Shown: in pieces, positions 1-5,890 of the stretch
How positions within the stretch are numbered: the stretch's first letter is position 1
Layout of the letters: each line of letters opens with the position of its first letter
NCBI GenBank assembly: GCA_034659075.1
Contig: JAYEGM010000081.1
Coordinates: 1-15,464 of the forward strand
Length of the DNA stretch: 15,464 nucleotides
Origin: BMS3Bbin11 sp034659075
Lineage (GTDB): Bacteria > Pseudomonadota > Gammaproteobacteria > BMS3Bbin11
Reading direction: 5' to 3'
The notes under the pieces: model-generated
Database searches by the model: none
What the model was told of the DNA's origin: nothing
Seen by the model: only the letters and a program-made list of their open reading frames with translations
Program-made: the position numbers and the translations under genes

Positions 1-72
1 AAGCTCGTCCTCGTCTGTGACAATCCAGACCTGGTCGAAATCATTCCTGGCTATTAAGGGGTACTGTGTCAT
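1..72 (-). CDS. Partial 5' end of a probable acyl-CoA/ACP synthetase (AMP ligase) of an aryl polyene cluster
   Basis: Only the first 24 codons are inside the window (begins MTQYPLIARNDFDQVWIVTD). The ATG at 72-70 overlaps the TGA of the preceding COG4648 gene (71-69) in an ATGA junction, which argues for a translationally coupled real gene. The visible peptide has no diagnostic motif. The identity is inferred from position: in aryl polyene (APE) clusters the ACP and COG4648 membrane protein genes are usually followed by an AMP-dependent ligase that loads the aromatic starter acid onto the ACP. The start and strand are well supported; the product name is a guess from context. Confidence 0.5.
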   Translation of the reverse strand, partial: MTQYPLIARNDFDQVWIVTDEDEL

Positions 73-683
73 TTGAGAACACTGCGGAAATTTACGTTTT
101 TCAGCCGTTGTAAAAATTCGGTAAAGCTGTAATCCATGTGTTCATGTACCACCAACCTACGTACAGTGAATTCGGCCAGGAACATCAGAACTAGAAGAAC
201 ATAACTTAGTACATTGCTGAAAAATGACCACAGCTCTATGGGTGCAGTGATGGCGAGTATCAATGAAAGGATAAACATAACCAGGAAATAACCCGACCAG
301 GCAATCGTCGCCCAGCGCGTATAAACCATCACAGCAGGCGGCATATCCTCCCGCATCAGGCTGGCAAAACGGGTTATCAATGGTGTTTTGCCACTGACCA
401 GTGTTGAGGCGAAGAACCATAGCAAAACGCCATTCACCGTTAGCGGAATCAATTTAACGATAAGCTGTTCATTGCCGGCTGCCAGCACCAGCAGCATGAA
501 CGCCAGCCCCACTGCCATGGTTTGCCAGATACCGGGTCTTGTCCGTTTCAGCAAGGCAAACAGGAATGGCAGACTTAACAATATAGCCAGATAGAAAATT
601 ACCAGGTCAATATGACCGAAATAGATGCCAAGATGTAGTACTACTGGGTAGGTAAGCAACAGCAAGGGGAATAGTACAGACAT
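69..683 (-). CDS. COG4648-type multispanning membrane protein of aryl polyene clusters
   Basis: This 204-residue protein is very hydrophobic, with about six likely membrane helices (roughly residues 3-20, 24-45, 54-72, 77-96, 125-148 and 155-173), so it should sit in the inner membrane. The central segment PLITRFASLMREDMP followed by YTRWATIAWSGYF (residues about 101-132) matches what I know of COG4648 proteins, which accompany the ACP and ligase genes in aryl polyene and related type II PKS-like clusters. Their biochemical role is not established; a part in membrane assembly or export of the polyene-lipid is inference. The gene follows the ACP gene by 17 bases and overlaps the next gene by the ATGA junction, so the three form one operon. 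A GGGAG lies directly against the ATG, closer than usual for a ribosome binding site, so the start is less certain than the gene. Confidence 0.8.
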   Translation of the reverse strand: MSVLFPLLLLTYPVVLHLGIYFGHIDLVIFYLAILLSLPFLFALLKRTRPGIWQTMAVGLAFMLLVLAAGNEQLIVKLIPLTVNGVLLWFFASTLVSGKTPLITRFASLMREDMPPAVMVYTRWATIAWSGYFLVMFILSLILAITAPIELWSFFSNVLSYVLLVLMFLAEFTVRRLVVHEHMDYSFTEFLQRLKNVNFRSVLK

Positions 684-700
684 CTCCCGGTACTCGGCTA

Positions 701-961
701 TTAGTTTGTCCGGTTTGCTTCTATATGCCCGGCCAGTGCACGTAAAGAGCTAAAAATATTCTTATTGTCGGCATCATCGGCTTTGATCTGGAAACCGTAG
801 CGCTGGGAGACCGCCAGGGCTAGTTCCAGTGCATCGATAGAATCCAGACAAAGCCCTTCGCCAAACAATGCGGCTTCAACCTCAATATCATCTACTGAGA
901 TATCTTCAAGATTCAATACTTCAATAATCATCGCGGCTATTTCCCGCTCAAACTCTGACAT
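701..961 (-). CDS. Acyl carrier protein (phosphopantetheine-binding), aryl polyene type
   Basis: The 86-residue acidic protein has the size and four-helix pattern of an acyl carrier protein. The phosphopantetheine site is the Ser in LDSIDALELA (Ser41), the usual D-S-hydrophobic-D/E motif at the start of helix 2. It would carry the growing acyl or polyene chain as a thioester in the cytosol. A GGAG lies nine bases before the ATG, so the start is well supported. The downstream partner is the COG4648 membrane protein gene, typical of the ACP pair region of aryl polyene clusters and unlike the fabF/fabG context of the housekeeping AcpP. A perfect TATAAT at 1008-1003 on this strand would place a transcript start about 35 bases before the ATG. 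Confidence 0.88.
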   Translation of the reverse strand: MSEFEREIAAMIIEVLNLEDISVDDIEVEAALFGEGLCLDSIDALELALAVSQRYGFQIKADDADNKNIFSSLRALAGHIEANRTN

Positions 962-1002
962 CTACATCTGCTCCGTTTTCTCATCCATTTGTCATACATG
1001 TA

Positions 1003-1008
1003 ATTATA
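1003..1008 (-). promoter_or_regulatory. Putative -10 box for the ACP-COG4648 operon
   Basis: The minus strand reads TATAAT here, identical to the sigma-70 -10 consensus. It lies about 42 bases before the ACP start codon, a plausible distance. No good -35 hexamer is present 16-18 bases upstream, so the site would be activator-dependent or weak, or a chance match in an AT-rich gap. Confidence 0.35.
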
Positions 1009-1041
1009 ACCTAAAGAGCCTCTGATTAATTATTATAAACC

Positions 1042-1126
1042 CGTCATTGCGAGCGAAGCGTGGCAATCTCTTTCATTAGAATCAATCGGTTAGAGATTGC
1101 TTCGTCACTACGTTCCTCGCAATGGC
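1042..1126. repeat. REP/MITE-like imperfect inverted repeat
   Basis: The left arm (about 1042-1070) contains CGTCATTGCGAG near its outer end and GGCAATCTC at its inner end. The right arm (about 1093-1126) carries GAGATTGC at its inner end and CTCGCAATGGCG at its outer end, nearly the reverse complement. The arms are about 30 bases with a gap of about 20 and could fold into a long hairpin. The core motif CATTGCGAG...GCAATCTC is a widespread dispersed intergenic palindrome in bacterial genomes. It sits between two divergent genes, so it separates or could influence their promoters. Confidence 0.8.
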
Positions 1127-1187
1127 GAATAAATCACAGGAACACTAAATCGTCTAAGCATTCTGCATGTAATGATTGATCTGCTCA

Positions 1188-1196
1188 TGGCATAAT
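1188..1196 (+). promoter_or_regulatory. Putative extended -10 promoter element for the halogenase gene
   Basis: TGG followed by CATAAT forms an extended -10 element (TGn plus five of six consensus bases). It would start transcription near 1203, leaving a leader of about 25 bases before the ATG at 1228. No convincing -35 box is visible. This is a weak, position-supported call. Confidence 0.3.
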
Positions 1197-1227
1197 TATG
1201 GGCACCACTATTAACCCATGAGTAATC

Positions 1228-2586
1228 ATGACAACCGTAGAAGAGAACACGCAGAAAAGTATCAAATACGATGTCATCGTCATAGGTGGAGGCCCTGCCG
1301 GGTCAACATTCTCCACCCTGCTGCACGAAAAAGGCCGAAATGTGCTGCTGCTGGAGAAAGACCACCATCCACGTTTTCACATTGGTGAATCCCTACTGCC
1401 GATGACCCTGCCCATCCTGGACAAACTGGGCGTCAGTCAAGAGATTAAAGACATCGGGATTCTCAAGTACGGTGCTGAATTCAATTCATCGAAAGAGGAC
1501 AACAAACGCGAAACCTTCTATTTCGATTATGCAATGGATCGTGATCACCCTCACGCCTACGAGGTCAGACGCTCTGAATTCGATGAGATCTTGTTCAGAA
1601 ATGCCGCAGACAAGGGTGTGGATTGCCGGGAAGGAACACGCGTAAGTGACGTAGACTTCAATCCCGATAATACGGTTACCGTAACCACTGTCACAGGAGA
1701 TGGCCAGTCGCTGCAGCTAACCTGTCAGTTCCTGGTTGATGCCAGTGGCAGAGAATCGCTGCTATCACGCCGTAAAAAGCTCAAGAAAAAAAGCAAAAAA
1801 CACAATAGCGCGGCCATCTTCGGCCATTTTGAAAACGTGACCCGGCGTACTGGCAAAGACGAAGGTAATATTTCCATATACTGGTTTGAACATGGCTGGT
1901 TCTGGATGATCCCTTTGAAAGACGGCATGATGAGCGTCGGCGCAGTCTGCTTCCCTGAGTATTTAAAAACACGCGATTGCTCACCTGAGGATTTTTTACA
2001 GCATACGATCAACATGGCACCTGAAGTTGCAGAGCGAATGAAGGATTCGACATTAGCGGGTGAAGTCAGAGCAACAGGTAATTTCACCTATTCTTCCTCT
2101 CGCATGTTCGGCAAACCGGGTGAAAACTACCTGCTGATCGGTGATGCCTACGCCTTCATTGATCCGGTCTTTTCCAGCGGTGTACACATTGCCATGTCCG
2201 GTGCCGTCGATGCCGCGGAAACTATCGATGCCTGCCTGATGAATCCTGAAAATAGCCAGAATTATCTCAAACAGTACAAGTCGAAAATTGATGACGCCCT
2301 GAAAACATTTTCATGGCTGATTCACCGATTTAATTCACCGGTCATCCATAAACTGTTTATGGCTCCGGGAAACAATTTCCGTATCCAGGAAGGCATCATC
2401 TCGCTGCTGGCCGGTGACCTTTACCGGGATACCCCGGTTAAATCACGCCTGTTCATGTTCAAGATCATCTATTACGTTATGTGTGTATTTCACTTCCCTG
2501 CCACGCTGGCTTCGTATCGAAAGCGCAAAAGGAACATAAGGATGGTTTTTTCAGGAGGGACTACCGCTCAGGATCTAATTGATTAA
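1228..2586 (+). CDS. Flavin-dependent halogenase-like FAD oxidoreductase
   Basis: The 452-residue protein has three hallmarks of FADH2-dependent halogenases: the FAD dinucleotide motif GGGPAG (residues 20-25), WFWMIP (224-229) matching the family motif WxWxIP, and FIDPVFSSG (310-318) matching FxxPxxSxG of halogenases acting on phenol- or pyrrole-like substrates. Lys80, in the segment LKYGAEF, lies where these enzymes carry the lysine that channels hypohalous acid. HIGESLLP (51-58) and LIGDAYAFIDP are typical of the wider FAD monooxygenase/halogenase fold. No flavin reductase is seen nearby, so a partner in trans would supply FADH2. The gene is divergent from the aryl polyene ACP operon, which suggests halogenation of an aryl head group, possibly while it is bound to the ACP. 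A plain FAD monooxygenase or a geranylgeranyl-reductase-like enzyme is the alternative. A basic stretch (RRKKLKKKSKK, 181-191) is unusual. No clear ribosome binding site precedes the ATG. Confidence 0.82.
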   Translation: MTTVEENTQKSIKYDVIVIGGGPAGSTFSTLLHEKGRNVLLLEKDHHPRFHIGESLLPMTLPILDKLGVSQEIKDIGILKYGAEFNSSKEDNKRETFYFDYAMDRDHPHAYEVRRSEFDEILFRNAADKGVDCREGTRVSDVDFNPDNTVTVTTVTGDGQSLQLTCQFLVDASGRESLLSRRKKLKKKSKKHNSAAIFGHFENVTRRTGKDEGNISIYWFEHGWFWMIPLKDGMMSVGAVCFPEYLKTRDCSPEDFLQHTINMAPEVAERMKDSTLAGEVRATGNFTYSSSRMFGKPGENYLLIGDAYAFIDPVFSSGVHIAMSGAVDAAETIDACLMNPENSQNYLKQYKSKIDDALKTFSWLIHRFNSPVIHKLFMAPGNNFRIQEGIISLLAGDLYRDTPVKSRLFMFKIIYYVMCVFHFPATLASYRKRKRNIRMVFSGGTTAQDLID

Positions 2587-2960
2587 AACCAAAAGAAGAG
2601 AGCCCCTATCACGGTGGGCCAGGCCGCGCACAATAGTGCGATGTTATATAGAGCCCTCTAGATTGAGATAGTTCCATGACGAACACCTCAGAAGCTCAGT
2701 TTATCTGCAAGAGACATAGTACACATGCTCAGGCGTCCTGAGAACTCTTACAATATGGATAACTGTAGCAGTATATTATTTCAGGAATATGACAGCAGCT
2801 CGGGATGCTGGACCTTTTTCTATTTTGGGTTCATTTCGAGGCGAGAGTTCTTACAGTAATGCTACGTATGCCGTTACTGGCCGTTTTCCGGTTTTTCATT
2901 GATTACTGGAAAGTCTGACTAGACAGGGAGACTGCTTCGGCTAAAACCAGAAGTTAGGCT
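2587..2960. other. Intergenic stretch without a recognisable gene
   Basis: This 374-bp gap holds no convincing reading frame. A small hairpin CGCAC-AATA-GTGCG lies at 2627-2640, 40 bases after the halogenase stop, but it lacks a T-run and is at best a weak terminator. A second imperfect hairpin (CAGTAATG... with ...CGTTACTG, about 2856-2881) has no clear role. No terminator for the convergent minus-strand gene ending at 2961 is obvious. Confidence 0.5.
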
Positions 2961-3203
2961 TTATGCACTACGCAATTGTATGTCAGGGTGCTTGTTGAGC
3001 GTCCCATTCTCTTCAAGTACAGCCAATGCGGTTTTTTCTTGATCAGTCATAACGCAGACTGGTCTTTGAAACAGTGGGCGTCGTATGAACTTGAGGTGCC
3101 AGCCATCTGCCTGCATTCGCTGGTAGGTATATATTTGAGCTTCGTTCATATATTTCAGCGGATCACCGGGTACCGGTTTAATCCCTTTTCGTTTTTCTTC
3201 CAT
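2961..3203 (-). CDS. Small conserved hypothetical protein (WHLKFIRRPLFQ family)
   Basis: The likely product is 80 residues. I chose the ATG at 3203-3201 because it is preceded by a run of seven G then AGT, a strong purine-rich ribosome binding site; an upstream in-frame start at 3284 would add 27 poorly ordered residues. The centre reads GWHLKFIRRPLFQRPV, followed by AVLEENGTL and a C-terminal DIQLR. This resembles a family of short gammaproteobacterial proteins of unknown function that I recall with a similar FIRRPLFQ core and a VLE.DG ending. There is no signal peptide or membrane segment, so it is probably cytosolic. The AT-rich region above 3204 could hold its promoter, but I cannot pick one confidently. 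Confidence 0.72.
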   Translation of the reverse strand: MEEKRKGIKPVPGDPLKYMNEAQIYTYQRMQADGWHLKFIRRPLFQRPVCVMTDQEKTALAVLEENGTLNKHPDIQLRSA

Positions 3204-3340
3204 ACTCCCCCCCTTTTGTTGCCGATAGGATACATTTTTATTGCGCCATTTGATGATCACCCCTGCACGCGATAAACCCATCAATAATTATTTTCATTTA
3301 TATATGTAATAACAATGAATTACAAGCAATAGTTAAAAAC

Positions 3341-3369
3341 TTGCTTTAACATTCTTGATTTGATATTAA
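3341..3369 (+). promoter_or_regulatory. Putative promoter of the small gene at 3436
   Basis: TTGCTT (3341-3346) and TATTAA (3364-3369) are separated by 17 bases, and TGA directly before the -10 makes it an extended -10 site. Transcription would start near 3376, giving a leader of about 60 bases. The -35 match is modest (three of six). The value lies in the combination with the ribosome binding site and terminator downstream. Confidence 0.4.
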
Positions 3370-3435
3370 TAATAGCTCTTGCCTATTTCACGCGGCTTGA
3401 GACGGTGTAAATCTATGATGGAGAGGGGGTGAAGA

Positions 3436-3606
3436 ATGGTAATTACAGATACATCAAAAAAATATTTATACAAAACAATCACAAAGAAGCGGATGACTGA
3501 AAATAATGAAGCTATCTCTACTGAACAAGAAAAACAGCCTATTAGGGAACAATTTGCAACGATTGATGACACAAATTTAGTAAATACATTTTTTGTACTA
3601 TCGTAA
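3436..3606 (+). CDS. Small 56-codon gene of unknown function with its own terminator
   Basis: The frame runs from ATG at 3436 to TAA at 3604-3606 and encodes a polar peptide of 56 residues, beginning MVITDTSKKYLYKTITKK and ending NTFFVLS. A purine-rich GGAGAGGGGG about nine bases before the ATG is a strong ribosome binding site. A promoter-like element precedes it by about 65 bases and a near-perfect intrinsic terminator starts 38 bases after the stop, so it looks like a complete monocistronic unit. A five-codon mini frame (ATG ATG GAG AGG GGG TGA, 3415-3432) ends three bases before the start and overlaps the ribosome binding site, as a leader peptide might. I recognise no domain. The amino half is Lys/Thr-rich, the middle Glu/Gln-rich, and there is no signal peptide. 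Alternatively the unit is a small RNA and the frame is incidental. Confidence 0.5.
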   Translation: MVITDTSKKYLYKTITKKRMTENNEAISTEQEKQPIREQFATIDDTNLVNTFFVLS

Positions 3607-3643
3607 CAATGTAGTAGCAAAAGTTTGCCTATTTTATTTTCTT

Positions 3644-3670
3644 AAGCCTGGGTATCTACCAGGCTTTTTC
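3644..3670 (+). terminator. Rho-independent terminator after the small gene
   Basis: AAGCCTGG (3644-3651) pairs perfectly with CCAGGCTT (3659-3666) across a seven-base loop, and the stem runs into TTTTT (3665-3669). This is a textbook intrinsic terminator on the plus strand, 38 bases after the stop of the 56-codon frame, and it supports real transcription of that unit. Confidence 0.85.
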
Positions 3671-3730
3671 ATTTGTTGTAACGTCTTTTATGGATCAACA
3701 ACAGTAGTTCCTGCCTGGCTGACTAAACGG

Positions 3731-3743
3731 CGCTAACCGGCCA
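3731..3743 (-). repeat. Copy A of a short diverged repeat (TGGCCGGTTAGCG)
   Basis: The 13-base sequence TGGCCGGTTAGCG on the minus strand is identical to one at 5878-5890. Downstream of both, on the same strand, there are similar blocks (GGAACTACTG here, GGAACTAGTA there). Translated in the shared frame both give WPVS. The resemblance extends over about 50-60 bases with gaps and could be two decayed copies of one element or coding fragment. Confidence 0.45.
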
Positions 3744-3764
3744 CAGGCTGAAATTCACGAATCC

Positions 3765-3794
3765 AAAAAAGACCCGGCATGATAGCGCGGGGTC
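3765..3794 (-). terminator. Putative intrinsic terminator for the kelch-like lipoprotein gene
   Basis: On the minus strand GACCC (3794-3790) pairs with GGGTC (3775-3771), with two further inner pairs possible, and the hairpin is followed by six T (3770-3765). It lies about 150 bases after the stop at 3942, so the transcript would have a long 3' tail. The stem is short, so confidence is moderate. Confidence 0.5.
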
Positions 3795-3941
3795 AGCACC
3801 TACAACTTTGGGAAACACTCCATTCAGTGCTTTCTACGTGTGAAACCGGGAAGGCCAGGACCCAGCGAAGCAAGAGTGGTGGATTCTGGGGCAAGTATAG
3901 AAAGAAGAGCCACAAAGACATGGACAGGTGAATAGCTATAT

Positions 3942-5114
3942 TTATCGGTTCCGATCGAGCCTCAATGCCCAAACTGATATCCCGTCTTTCAAATTTCCGG
4001 TCAAAAGAAAAAATACCTCGTGTATTTTGTCCCAGGCCATCATGAAATTCATGCCTACAGCAGGTAATTTTGTATCGTTTAGTTTTTTGTAGGTATTTGT
4101 CCCTGGATCGTAGATGAATGTTATTGCGGCATTAGGATTTTTCTCTGTTGAGCTTTTTGGATCATCGACTACAAGCAAAAAAACGCCGGCCTTTTCGTCG
4201 AATGCGACGGGCACTTTGCTGTAGGGTGGGCAGTAGTCACCTTTAGGGGTAAGTTCTTCCCAATTTTCAGATTCTTCTGAAAATAAATCAATATTAAAGC
4301 GCGAAACGTTGGACGTTCCTCGATAAGACCCAAATATATTTATATTCCGACGCCAACTATCAAACGCCATAGTCCGATGAAGACAATTTGGTGCCTTACC
4401 TATCCTTTCTAATTTCTCTTTTGTTAAGTTCAACACCCATAATCCCGATTTACAGATAACAAGACTGTTATCCGCGTCGTCGTAAGCAGTAGCAGCACCA
4501 AAATATCGCCTGGGTCCGTGTTTGTTATCGAAGATCGACCATTTCTTTGTCTTTAGTTGAAAGATCCAGATAGGATGAGCTTGGGGTGTTGGTCGTTTTT
4601 TTCCTATAGGATTGTGGTCTGGACTTGCCACAATCACAAGGGCGTCGAGGACCGGGTCATAGTCTACGCCATCGTATGTATGCATAGCCCAGGGAGCCAA
4701 ATCCATGTCACCTGCAACCGGATATCCTTCGGAATTAATTTGGTAGGTATTGGGATGAGCGTTGGTTCCATGATGCACCCATTCTCGTCGTATTAGGATG
4801 AATTCATGAACTACGTTATCCCAATCGTCTCCGTGAGTGTCAGATCCGAAGACTAGTAGGCTGCCCCTGGTCGAATCGTAAGCAAGACCAGCATGGCCCT
4901 TGCGCCACCAACCACTGCCTTTTAGTTCGTGATATTTGACCCAGCGGTTTGCGGGTAAATTCAGGAGAAAAAGAGCATTGTCCAGCTGATCTTCTACGTC
5001 TGAACTATCTGTGCAGCCAATGAGAAAAACGGTTATGACAATGGCTACCAGGGCCACCAGACGCTGTATATTCGAAGTGCAGCTGTGGTGTTTTGTAGAG
5101 ATGCCGCGTTCCAT
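3942..5114 (-). CDS. Kelch-like beta-propeller lipoprotein of unknown function
   Basis: The 390-residue product starts with a basic n-region, a hydrophobic segment (about 18-32) and the lipobox LIGC, so Cys34 would be lipidated; Thr at +2 predicts outer-membrane sorting. The rest shows repeated kelch-type strands: LAYDSTRGSLLVFG (about 77-90), VDYDPVLDALVIVA, TAYDDADNSLVI, MAFDSWRRNINIFG and VAFDEKAGVFLLVV, each followed by an aromatic W or Y strand (EWVHHG, KWSIFD, NWEELT, TYKKLN). This spacing of about 45-60 residues fits a propeller of five or six blades, usually a binding or scaffold surface; I see no catalytic motif. A promoter-like TTGTCT-16-TATAAA lies just upstream. The gene is less GC-rich than the flanking purT and halogenase genes, suggesting acquired or fast-evolving sequence. 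The ligand is unknown. Confidence 0.7.
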   Translation of the reverse strand: MERGISTKHHSCTSNIQRLVALVAIVITVFLIGCTDSSDVEDQLDNALFLLNLPANRWVKYHELKGSGWWRKGHAGLAYDSTRGSLLVFGSDTHGDDWDNVVHEFILIRREWVHHGTNAHPNTYQINSEGYPVAGDMDLAPWAMHTYDGVDYDPVLDALVIVASPDHNPIGKKRPTPQAHPIWIFQLKTKKWSIFDNKHGPRRYFGAATAYDDADNSLVICKSGLWVLNLTKEKLERIGKAPNCLHRTMAFDSWRRNINIFGSYRGTSNVSRFNIDLFSEESENWEELTPKGDYCPPYSKVPVAFDEKAGVFLLVVDDPKSSTEKNPNAAITFIYDPGTNTYKKLNDTKLPAVGMNFMMAWDKIHEVFFLLTGNLKDGISVWALRLDRNR

Positions 5115-5454
5115 ATTTATTAGCAGATAATGAAAGCCCTTTATACTCAGGTCTGGAAAGTAGACAATTGGACCAGATTTTAACGTTGTTCAGAAGGTCA
5201 AAATGCTGTTTATTAAGGATATACTATTTCAAGCGAGTCAATTAAGCCAACAGCGTTTCTACCTTAGCTATCAGTGAAGTTGTTTCAGCAATATCCTGGG
5301 ACCGCATGAATGTCTCAGCAGGGTCGACAGCGGAAGTCTAGCCAGTGATTACAGGCAATCGCTTATTTCAGCAGGCTGTAGATCTGAGTTCGGCAAACTG
5401 CGGCCATTTATACATTGATCTTTTTTTGGTTACAGTCCGATAATGGTGAGTCAG
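5115..5454. other. Intergenic stretch with a short coding relic
   Basis: Apart from the promoter of the kelch-like gene, this 340-bp gap holds no intact gene. On the minus strand 5340-5242 is an open stretch between TAG and TAA that translates with natural-looking amino acid use (VDPAETFMRSQDIAETTSLI, then AKVETLLA). It may be the C-terminal remnant of a lost gene. No terminator for the upstream gene ending at 5455 is visible. Confidence 0.4.
5140..5167 (-). promoter_or_regulatory. Putative sigma-70 promoter of the kelch-like lipoprotein gene
   Basis: On the minus strand TTGTCT (5167-5162, four of six consensus) and TATAAA (5145-5140, five of six) are separated by 16 bases. The start of transcription would be near 5133, about 19 bases before the ATG. 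It is one of the better promoter matches in the window. Confidence 0.5.
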
Positions 5455-5706
5455 CTATTTTTTTACACAGGACATCTGGCTTCCATCCATATGGACGAGA
5501 CAATCCATAGTGCCGCAGTCACAACGCTGTAGCCTGGGAATCGCAAAAGGGGAAAGGTGGTCATCCGTAATAATAACGGGTGTGCATTTGCATGGTTTCG
5601 GGTGACCTGAAATAGGCAGCTCTGCTGGATTTATTGGTTGTGGTCTTCCAGCGGCTGTAACGGTGAATGTCAGAGACATCAATATAATTAAAAGTACAGT
5701 TCTCAT
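5455..5706 (-). CDS. Small secreted cysteine-rich protein
   Basis: The 83-residue product has a clear signal peptide (MRTVLLIILMSLTFTVTAAG), so the mature part of about 64 residues is exported to the periplasm or beyond. It contains six cysteines arranged as CKC, CDC, DC and SC, enough for three disulfides or a metal site, with Pro-rich spacers (PQPINPAELP, HPKPCKC). I recognise no family. The ATG at 5706-5704 follows an AGAAGATAAAG purine-rich stretch that can act as ribosome binding site. It stands alone, with more than 200 bases on each side. Disulfide-rich exported peptides may be toxins, inhibitors or envelope stress proteins, but nothing in the sequence decides this. Confidence 0.6.
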   Translation of the reverse strand: MRTVLLIILMSLTFTVTAAGRPQPINPAELPISGHPKPCKCTPVIITDDHLSPFAIPRLQRCDCGTMDCLVHMDGSQMSCVKK

Positions 5707-5877
5707 CTTTATCTTCTTAATTTGATGTTACATATGTTTATAGAATATAACCCTGGTACTCCATTGATTGAACATATGAAAACAGTTGATAAATTGCAGG
5801 TCGGTTTACCATAGTTGGCAGTGGCTGTTTCACTTTATCCAGCAAGTTTACTACTAGTTCCATATTGCCTGAATTGA

Positions 5878-5890
5878 CGCTAACCGGCCA
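5878..5890 (-). repeat. Copy B of the short diverged repeat (TGGCCGGTTAGCG)
   Basis: This is identical over 13 bases to the sequence at 3731-3743. Here the minus-strand frame stays open from about 5900 down to TAA near 5749 (WPVSVNSGNMELVVNLL, then more), giving a stretch of about 50 codons with no ribosome binding site. It could be a relic of a coding sequence of which copy A is a more decayed form. Confidence 0.45.

Larger units (their letters stand above)
3607..3941. other. Intergenic stretch with two facing terminators and a decayed repeat
   Basis: This gap separates convergent units. It contains the plus-strand terminator at 3644-3670 and a minus-strand terminator-like hairpin at 3765-3794. 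Between them, on the minus strand, about 3680-3760 reads as a stretch with WPVSAV then a stop, similar to a second stretch near 5878. I see no intact gene in it. Confidence 0.5.

Noticed and set aside
1042..1126. Possible attachment site or CRISPR-like repeat
   Set aside because: There is a single inverted pair, with no repeated spacer units and no integrase or cas gene nearby; it fits a dispersed palindromic repeat.
1725..2087. A 120-codon minus-strand frame inside the halogenase gene
   Set aside because: It is antisense to a well-supported enzyme and shows no recognisable domain.
2627..2640. Hairpin CGCAC-AATA-GTGCG after the halogenase gene, as a terminator
   Set aside because: The stem is only five pairs and is followed by ATGTTATATA rather than a T-run, so it is not reported as a terminator.
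3204..3284. Upstream extension of the small conserved protein to 107 residues
   Set aside because: The internal ATG at 3203 has a far better ribosome binding site, and the extension is absent from the recalled family pattern.
3366..3620. An 84-codon minus-strand frame opposite the small gene
   Set aside because: It has no ribosome binding site, and the plus strand there has a promoter, ribosome binding site and terminator, so the minus frame is a shadow.
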